Origin: Hofstenia miamia
Lineage: Eukaryota; Xenacoelomorpha; Acoela
Direction: 5' to 3'
Assembly (NCBI GenBank): GCA_004352715.1
Contig: SCFE01000031.1
Location: 2,070,919 to 2,134,918, forward strand
Length of the DNA stretch: 64,000 bases
The translations under genes were made by a program, and so were the position numbers. Numbering within the stretch: the first letter of the stretch is position 1; each line of letters opens with the position of its first letter. Below the pieces are notes generated by a model, which was given only the letters and a program-made list of their open reading frames with translations, was not told the origin of the DNA and did not search any database. Shown piece by piece: positions 60,101 to 64,000 of this stretch.

Positions 60101-62603
60101 AAAGATTTTTTAATGCAAAAAAGTCAATTGAATTCAAATTTTTTAAACGAAATTGGGACATCAATATTATATAGCTTTAAATATGTTTGAAAAAGTTTCG
60201 ACTAGGTCTCGAATTCAGTTGATTTTTTTGAAATTCGTTACTTCTCGTCTCGAACCGTAATTCTCGGGATTTGGTCTCGAGTCTCGAAAAGTCTAGTCTC
60301 GTCTCGTCTCGTAAACCCTGGTTCATACCAAAGCATTGGATACCATCTATTCCCTTTACATACTATATGATAAATTAGTAGGCAAATCTCGCGGAGAAGT
60401 AAATTTAAAAAAAAGTGGGTTCATGAACATCGTTTTCTTAGAAACGGATTTCATTTCATCTATTTTCGTAAATAAATTTCTCGACAAACGAATGACACAG
60501 GACAAATTAGTATGCCCGCCTATGGAAACGAAATTGGGAAAACGATTACTTGAAATCCAGAAGGATTAATGTGTTCAATCTTAATGGATTGTGGGGAAGT
60601 CATTGAATTAATAGGAAGTATAAAACTTAATATTAAAACATTGTAAACGAATATTTTTGGGTGAATTGAAACGAATTTAAATTCATTTAATGTGAAAATT
60701 GAAAACATTTAATCACCGGACACTATCATCTGCGGATGGAATTCCGGGAAAACTGTTGCAATGGGAAGTGGGAAGGATAAACAAAGCAGAAAGCATTAAT
60801 GCCACTCAGCGACAGGCGTAATGGGAAGTAGGTGCACGCGCATAGAGTTATAATATTCACTAATAACTTTATGAAATCAACTGATGACGTCAACGATCTA
60901 CGGGTAAGATGACACCTCACTTACACTCATTCCATATTTTTCTTAAAAAATTATTTTATAGTTAATTTCACTACTGAAATTTAAACGAAACTGTTTTGCA
61001 CAAGCCTTACAGTTAACATCTTTAATAAATTTCCATTAAGTTTCACATATCTTGACAAAGCACATGTGTCCCAATGCAAATAAACAGGGAAATCCAATTC
61101 ACTTCATTTCCACATGACATGGACGTAATTACGATAAGGCTTTAAGCCTTATATCTATTGCATCCAATAGACACAAAACCGATTACAATCAAAATTATCA
61201 TATCTCCACTGTAGGAATCATTACTAGATGAGTACATAACCGCAGAAGAAATGTCTGTAAGGTAAAGACGTGGGAAAAGTGAATTTAATTGGATTTTAAA
61301 TGAAAATGGGAGAGTGTTGAAATGAACGGTTACAGTCAATTGGTTAGGATAGGTATTTAGCGGTGAATTAAACGTGCAGATCACCTCAAATGGCTGGTAT
61401 TGAAAATGCGAAAGTGAGAATTGACAGTTAAATCAACTCCCGAGGGAAAGCATAATTTAAACTAACAATACACTAAATTTCATTAACTCCAAATCTACAC
61501 CGGATTCAAATCCTTTCTCGCTACACCCCACTGTTCCTACAATTCCAATTCGCTCGAAGATTTACTATTGATTCTGGAAGGTATTGAAGTCTGACAAAAA
61601 CTTACATCAATTAATCTATGGATTTAGGATAAAAAAATTTAACAAAATCATTGTGCATCCAACAGTAGATCCCTGCAAAATCCTAAATGAAGTAAAAATT
61701 GAATTTATCCTTGTTGACTGAGAATCAAATTATTGTGACAATCGTAATATTGAGAAGAACTTTCCAGAAACCATTAAGAAATAGTAAATCAAAAGAAAAT
61801 CTTAAAGCTGTCAGCTTGTAAATATAAATTTTATTTAGCAGCAAGTGCTGAGAAGAGTTGATAAATTTGTATTTACATTAATTTACTATGAAAATAAATA
61901 TTTAGTAGAGACGAAGGATTAGAGGTGTTATTGAAGTAGACTCAAAGAAAGAAATGCCTTCAACTCACCGCTAGATTAACCGCCAACAAGCGTCGGATCC
62001 ACACACTCGGCACGCAAGCCGCTTCACTGGAATATCGCCTCATTTCCAAAACACACTGCATCCTGATTTATGAAACACAAATATTTATCGCAAAAATGCC
62101 AAGTACCATATAACTCGACAAGGATACTTTTCCTGGGGAATTGAGAGTTCCATGGGATGAGGCAAACATTGAAAGAGCTCTCTTGGGATGTTATGGAATA
62201 TATCAAAAGCGGATAAATATATTCAACTTTGTGAAGTTAGGCTGGGTTTAGGTTTCGAAATCATTTTAGTGAATATTATGAGATATTTAATAAAACTTCA
62301 AGAGGTTGGATTCCCATCAGATGAGTTCTGGGGAATGCTCCCGGTTTGGATGGAATGGGATGGAACATGAAAATGGTTATTTTCATAGACTATGCGATTT
62401 CGATCCGAATTTTAATCTTAATATATAAAATCTTATGCTAAAAAATCCTACATAATAATGTTATTGCATTAAGTAGTTAAAATCGTGCACGCTTAACAAG
62501 TTCCAACAAGTAAAAGTGGAAAGCATAGATTCTTCTACCGAGTTGGTGCTTCTCCGACTTGGAAGCTGTGGGTTAGAATTGGAAGCGCATTCAAACTCAG
62601 TAG
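29569..62603 (-). CDS. TMEM94: TMEM94-family protein (P-type-ATPase-like), C-terminal 828 codons in 13 exons; 5' part outside window
   Basis: Exons, 5' to 3' on the minus strand: 62603-62498, 59843-59692, 59590-59442, 52949-52827, 52457-52308, 51358-51012, 50962-50799, 45034-44949, 41235-41136, 41095-40987, 40693-40510, 33648-33397, 30135-29569. Phases agree at every junction and the joined frame has no internal stop. Recognition: SGQIFLGMV, FAEKLGLETGWNCHVSL (split by an intron), AKLPRGI, VDNVPLLVPLFTDCTPD, SPLGL...LGSLPCSLT and the tail KLQFGTKLGMNSPF match vertebrate TMEM94 as I remember it. TMEM94 is an ER multi-pass protein with a P-type-ATPase fold, reported in mammals as an ER Mg2+ uptake pump. 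Here the P-domain TGD position reads FSYENE and the GDGxND hinge reads GSSLNVSN, as expected for this divergent family. The linker between the two is about 320 residues versus about 65 in human. Confidence 0.92.
30136..33396 (-). other. TMEM94 intron, no nested gene seen
   Basis: 3261 nt. Contains the candidate MITE at 32576-32898 with an 11-C run (about 32876-32886). Nothing else recognised. Confidence 0.6.
32576..32898. mobile_element. Candidate hAT-like MITE
   Basis: Ends CAGACACGCGCC and (inverted) CAGTCTAAGTTTAGG. Flanking octamers AACATGAG and GTCATGAG share CATGAG (6 of 8). A stretch at 42185-42351 has related ends (TAGTCCTAAG... and CAGACGCGG inverted), suggesting a second copy. Confidence 0.5.
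33397..33648 (-). CDS. TMEM94: TMEM94 exon, membrane segments
   Basis: 84 codons, phase 0 at both ends. Two hydrophobic segments (MTFLLSCHLSLVFLQLICD; GSLLLWLVGLILPLLSSAFL), aligning with FLFLLQCQLTLVVIQFL...CYPLLSISLL in human. Donor GTATGT. The N-terminal join is about four residues shorter than human. Confidence 0.92.
35352..35569. mobile_element. piggyBac-like MITE with TTAA duplication
   Basis: Perfect 13-bp inverted ends CCTGAATTATCCT, flanked by TTAA on both sides (35348-35351 and 35570-35573). A perfect 24-bp palindrome centred on CCATATGG (35364-35387) lies just inside the left end. 218 bp, non-coding. Confidence 0.85.
38298..38376 (+). mobile_element. 3' end of a LINE or SINE: stem-loop plus AATA-repeat tail
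   Basis: An 11-bp stem (AGAAAGGTATT at 38298-38308 with AATACCTTTCT at 38329-38339) is followed by AATAAATAAATAAATA (38361-38376). A 3' hairpin plus a short-repeat tail is typical of non-LTR elements. No coding part is recognised upstream. Confidence 0.45.
38856..39496. mobile_element. Candidate hAT element with GC-rich ends
   Basis: Inverted ends CAGGCTTATCCAG and CAGGCTTGTACATG. Flanks GTATATAC (two bases removed from the left end) and GTATATAG are similar. The outer ~150 bp on each side are G-rich, with repeated GGGGATCC and GTGGGGT motifs; a TA run lies at 39323-39345. Confidence 0.5.
40510..40693 (-). CDS. TMEM94: TMEM94 exon, loop before membrane domain
   Basis: Encodes LSVFPMIPPPC, then LSPLGLAAVLGSLPCSLTLY. 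LSPLxL...L.SLPCSLT is a TMEM94 signature. Donor GTAAGT in phase 0. Confidence 0.93.
40987..41095 (-). CDS. TMEM94: TMEM94 exon, degenerate ATPase hinge
   Basis: Encodes TREMMQIMQDNNEVVACYGS and SLNVSNTDIFLQANI. This aligns with the GDGxNDxxALxxADIGIA hinge of P-type ATPases, with the Mg-binding Asp residues replaced. Donor GTAACT, ending in phase 2. Confidence 0.93.
41136..41235 (-). CDS. TMEM94: TMEM94 exon, most conserved cytoplasmic block
   Basis: Encodes AKLPRGIENIRPHLEHVDN followed by VPLLVPLFTDCTPD, nearly identical to vertebrate TMEM94 and equivalent to the R/K-TxPExK region of P-type ATPases. Donor GTATTG; only a 40-nt intron separates it from the next exon. Confidence 0.95.
41236..44948 (-). 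other. TMEM94 intron
   Basis: 3713 nt, containing the minisatellite at 43975-44270 and a possible MITE at 42185-42351; no exon of another gene recognised. Confidence 0.55.
43975..44270. repeat. Purine-rich degenerate minisatellite
   Basis: Imperfect tandem copies of a roughly 35-40-bp unit built on AAATGATAATGAAAAGAAGAGG, followed by CAAGT/CAAAC. On the minus strand it yields repeated Leu/Ile/Phe-rich frames that are artefacts of the repeat. Confidence 0.8.
44949..45034 (-). CDS. TMEM94: TMEM94 exon
   Basis: Encodes MSQVGECDSEISATSDL...YDLSNR. The acidic stretch ending in SNR matches the segment before AKLPRG in vertebrates. Acceptor ATTTAG, donor GTATAC. Confidence 0.88.
45886..46123. mobile_element. 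Candidate hAT MITE
   Basis: Left end CAGTGGCGTAGTGAGG; the right end read inward is AATGAGCGTAACCAGG. Flanking octamers CTCATGAT (45878-45885) and CTCATGAC (46124-46131) match at 7 of 8. 238 bp, non-coding. Confidence 0.68.
46866..47170 (-). mobile_element. LINE ORF2 C-terminal fragment
   Basis: The minus-strand frame ending at TAA 46866-46868 reads NPTYNCRSSPVLFHLPRIYN followed by YFFRIIPLANFIISNLEIDL. The R-x-x-Y...FFxRxI...WN/AN...LP pattern is the extreme C-terminus of Jockey/RTE-like ORF2 proteins. Untranslated LINE tail probably runs on to about 46720. Confidence 0.6.
48216..48412. mobile_element. hAT MITE, 197 bp, perfect 8-bp target duplication
   Basis: Inverted ends CAGTGGCGCAC and CAGAGGCGTAC (9 of 11). 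The octamer AATGGTAC is identical at 48208-48215 and 48413-48420. Confidence 0.88.
50799..50962 (-). CDS. TMEM94: TMEM94 linker exon
   Basis: 54 full codons. Encodes SLIGEPIEKDYTFDSRRFGS and a Pro-rich end (EPPPCDQLQPLIVDPPSI). Separated from the previous exon by a 49-nt intron (50963-51011). Ends in phase 1, matching the next exon (split Asp codon). Confidence 0.82.
51012..51358 (-). CDS. TMEM94: TMEM94 linker exon (longest linker exon)
   Basis: 115 codons plus 2 nt. Begins YEFDRCTRADKGVQTFTLLG, then acidic and Leu-rich (ELDEMFGRLERLEQMKRL). Acceptor TTGCTTAG, canonical donor GTAAGT. Confidence 0.82.
51584..51612. repeat. TA microsatellite in a TMEM94 intron
   Basis: A (TA)n run within the 949-nt intron 51359-52307. 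Confidence 0.9.
52308..52457 (-). CDS. TMEM94: TMEM94 linker exon
   Basis: 50 codons, phase 0 at both ends, Ser/Asn-rich (NRRANSSITSGFSSDLSEDY). Acceptor GATTTTAG, donor GTAGCT. Confidence 0.75.
52827..52949 (-). CDS. TMEM94: TMEM94 linker exon
   Basis: 41 codons, phase 0 at both ends, Ser/Pro/Lys-rich (SPSSRKSSIPEKLDQHLND). Acceptor CATTTAG, donor GTGGTT. No family conservation; accepted from splice sites, phase and open frame. Confidence 0.72.
55891..56221. mobile_element. MITE with long inverted ends related to the 13.3-kb transposon
   Basis: Ends CAAGGCTTAATTAAGATACG and CATGGCCTACTTAAAATACG; 30 of 35 positions match, continuing through GTCATCCGCA. The ends resemble those of the element at 13284-15250, so this may be its non-autonomous derivative. 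No clear target duplication. Confidence 0.7.
57600..57746. mobile_element. piggyBac-like MITE
   Basis: Left TTAA (57596-57599) then CCCTTTCACTG; the right end read inward is CCTTTCACTAAC. The left flank is intact TTAA; the right flank is ATTA with TTAA four bases on. CCCTTT termini at TTAA are typical of piggyBac. Internal CATATATGGGTCA/CATATTTGGGTCA repeats. Confidence 0.65.
59442..59590 (-). CDS. TMEM94: TMEM94 exon, end of conserved P-domain block into linker
   Basis: Starts EKLGLETGWNCHVSL, near-identical to vertebrates, then becomes variable. The donor is ambiguous: GTTCGT after 59442 or GTAGCA after 59478; both keep phase 0. Separated from the previous exon by a 101-nt intron. Confidence 0.82.
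59692..59843 (-). CDS. TMEM94: TMEM94 exon, P-domain start
   Basis: Encodes AQSGQIFLGMVVMQYPAIPH, then VRFVHFSYENELRSRVFA. This corresponds to the P-type-ATPase block FLGLVG...TGD...A, with TGD replaced. Acceptor TTTTAG or TTTTAGAG (2-nt ambiguity), donor GTAATT. Confidence 0.92.
59844..62497 (-). other. TMEM94 intron
   Basis: 2654 nt with the hAT MITE at 59930-60320. Some short exon-like stretches on either strand (for example plus 62264-62336, minus 60760-60710) could not be tied to a gene. Confidence 0.5.
59930..60320. mobile_element. hAT MITE, 391 bp, perfect 8-bp target duplication
   Basis: A 14-bp inverted end CAGGGTTTACGAGA is present at both termini. The octamer GTTCATAC is identical at 59922-59929 and 60321-60328. 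The interior is rich in GTCTCG repeats near both ends. Starts 86 bp downstream, in + coordinates, of the 59692-59843 exon. Confidence 0.93.
62498..62603 (-). CDS. TMEM94: TMEM94 exon (first in window)
   Basis: Encodes LPSRRSTNSVEESML...FTCWN, aligning with the RRSSWSSDEGIGE...DC stretch just before SGQIF in human. Acceptor TTCCAG, donor GTTAAG, phase 2 at its 3' end. The donor is not a strong consensus; GTTGG a few bases earlier is an alternative. Confidence 0.72.
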
Positions 62604-62916
62604 CTGGAATTAAGAAAAATCATTTATTTTTAGAGCAGATAAGCGGGATATGCGTCCAGAGCATTGAACAAACCAACGGCTAACTAACTTTTAGTCAAGC
62701 GAAAACAATGTTTACCATTGCAAAATACGCTTGTCAAATTTTAACAGGACTTGAGTGATTCACTGGTCGATTACACTAAGCACGCCGGTCATAACAACTA
62801 CAAATCTTACCCATGCACTACTAAAAAAAGTTTCATAATAGTTCACAATTGTCATATTTTTAATCACCTAATATTAAAAATCTTATTCTTCCATAATCCT
62901 GTTTTTTCAAATTCAG

Positions 62917-63853
62917 TATTAAAAGCGTGAAATTGAAAAAAAACATTGCTGAGATTGAGAAAAATGTTGATTACAAACAGAATCTTCGCAAAAAATATCA
63001 ACTAAACATTAAATTGAGTTCGTTTTGTTTTGACAGACTAAAGGAAGACGGTGTTGCCAATCAATTTGAAAGGAGTTATGTTTTGTACTATAAGTAGTAT
63101 TGGAATTAAATAATTAAACTTCATTGATCAATGTTTTTTCCAACAAAAAAGCATTCATAATGAGAAATATTTTTGCGTGGCTCTCGCGTTTATCAGATGT
63201 TTCGGTACGCCCGCAAAACGTGGATACAAAAATTCAACTACGGTACACACTTGATATATGATTATCTCATAAGCGATTAGATTATAAACATACAACCCTA
63301 ACCAGTGTTGGGAAAAAAATCCGATTTAAATTTAAAAAACAAAAAAATCGGATTTTGTTTTTTAAATCGGATTTATCTAAATTTTAAATTTACCCAGACA
63401 ATCTTCCAAGGTAGTAAATATCAGAAATCCTTTTGATACTACTATTTTTGAAATACAATAATTTAATCAATTTTTAATAAACTGAAGATAAAAAACATGC
63501 AAAACAATAAATTCAGAGCTTGTCAATGACTTCAAAACAATTAAAATACACTAATTTTATCTCTTTTTGTGTAGTTGATTTATATCAATAATTGAACTAA
63601 TAATGTGATTTGATTTAAATCATGATTTAAATCGACCAACACTAACCCTAACTGAAAATCCCTTCCAAATTTTCCTTAACAAGGCTACTAGTAACAAAGG
63701 ACAAAACTGTGGAGGCGGTCTATAACCTATTATGAATTAATGGTTTTTTCAGTGACAATAGAAACTGAATTGCGTAGAGAAAATCTAGAGGTTTTCGAAA
63801 TTGATCTAAATGATGTGATGAAGAATGCTATGGAAACCGAGAAGAGGGGATAG
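62917..63853 (+). CDS. Probable last two exons of an unidentified plus-strand gene
   Basis: Exon 62917-63074 follows a pyrimidine-rich acceptor (TTTTTTCAAATTCAG). It reads IKSVKLKKNIAEIEKN, then DYKQNLRKKYQLNIKL, then FDRLKEDGVANQFER. Exon 63753-63853 follows GGTTTTTTCAG and reads TIETELRRENLEVFEIDLND, then VMKNAMETEKRG and TAG. The split Met codon (A/TG) joins them in frame. Charged, heptad-like composition suggests a coiled-coil protein. An internal acceptor at 63036 could trim the first exon. No family recognised; 5' exons were not found. It lies antisense to TMEM94, probably inside one of its introns. Evidence is coding character, splice sites and the poly(A) signal only. Confidence 0.4.
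63303..63644. mobile_element. hAT MITE, 342 bp, perfect 8-bp target duplication
   Basis: Left end CAGTGTTGG; the right end read inward is TAGTGTTGG. The octamer ACCCTAAC is identical at 63295-63302 and 63645-63652. Internal repeats are built on CGATTTAAAT. It sits in the proposed intron 63075-63752. Confidence 0.9.
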
Positions 63854-63860
63854 TGTTAAA

Positions 63861-63866
63861 AATAAA
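63861..63866 (+). promoter_or_regulatory. Poly(A) signal for the plus-strand gene
   Basis: AATAAA begins 8 nt after the TAG stop of the 63753-63853 exon, giving a very short 3' UTR. Confidence 0.45.
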
Positions 63867-64000
63867 ACAAAAATATATTCTCCAGTACTTTGACAATTAA
63901 TTTTTTGCTACTGAGAAATGTCAACATCAATTTGCTCTTAGTACAACCAACACTTAATTTAGCTTTAATGGATTTAGCACTATCATTCCCGCCAACCGTT

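Noticed and set aside
60710-60920. Exon-like sequence on the minus strand (FPGIPSADDS; LSGINAFCFVYP)
   Set aside because: Superficially like TMEM94 upstream regions, but the 62498 and 59843 exons already join in phase, and no consistent donor exists.
63295-63652. ACCCTAAC-type telomere-like motifs
   Set aside because: The two ACCCTAAC octamers are exactly the target duplication of the hAT MITE 63303-63644; there is no telomeric array.
1-64000. CRISPR arrays, operons, tRNA and rRNA genes
   Set aside because: Looked for and not found; the window is animal nuclear DNA.

Overview
The window is AT-rich (roughly two-thirds A+T), gene-poor animal nuclear DNA. Evidence: spliced genes with GT-AG introns on both strands, AATAAA poly(A) signals, a rhodopsin-family GPCR, a TMEM94-family gene (a metazoan P-type-ATPase relative), animal non-LTR retrotransposon remnants, and many short non-autonomous DNA transposons. 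It is an invertebrate, but I cannot name the phylum. Introns are bimodal: some are 40-50 nt, others several kb and full of transposon debris. There are no operons, CRISPR arrays or recognisable tRNA/rRNA genes.

Layout. 1-15.25 kb: transposon-dominated. It holds an L1-type ORF1 remnant (minus strand), a GC-richer block of unknown nature, an A+T-flanked MITE, a hAT MITE with a perfect 8-bp target duplication, two decayed coding stretches I cannot name, and a ~2-kb decayed DNA transposon that ends 228 bp before the GPCR start codon. 15.48-16.71 kb (plus): a two-exon GPCR whose ~46-nt intron was inflated by a hAT-like MITE. 18.1-19.1 kb: a 1000-N assembly gap. 20-28 kb: LINE 3' ends, a decayed R2-type zinc-knuckle plus endonuclease-like domain, and two LINE copies side by side; two single-N junctions here are each flanked by direct duplications.

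29.57-62.60 kb (minus): the C-terminal part (828 codons in 13 exons, no internal stop, phases all consistent) of a TMEM94 orthologue. It carries degenerate P-type-ATPase P-domain landmarks, then transmembrane segments, and ends in the family tail KLGMNSPF. The 5' half lies beyond the right edge. Its long introns contain several hAT- and piggyBac-type MITEs with recognisable target duplications, a LINE tail and a purine-rich minisatellite. 62.9-63.87 kb (plus): probable last exons of an unidentified gene, antisense to TMEM94 and apparently inside one of its introns.

The two main genes show no functional link. I see no new defence or biosynthetic system. What is worth following up is the enlarged linker in TMEM94, the MITE-filled micro-intron, the antisense nested gene, and the suspect duplications at the assembly joins.
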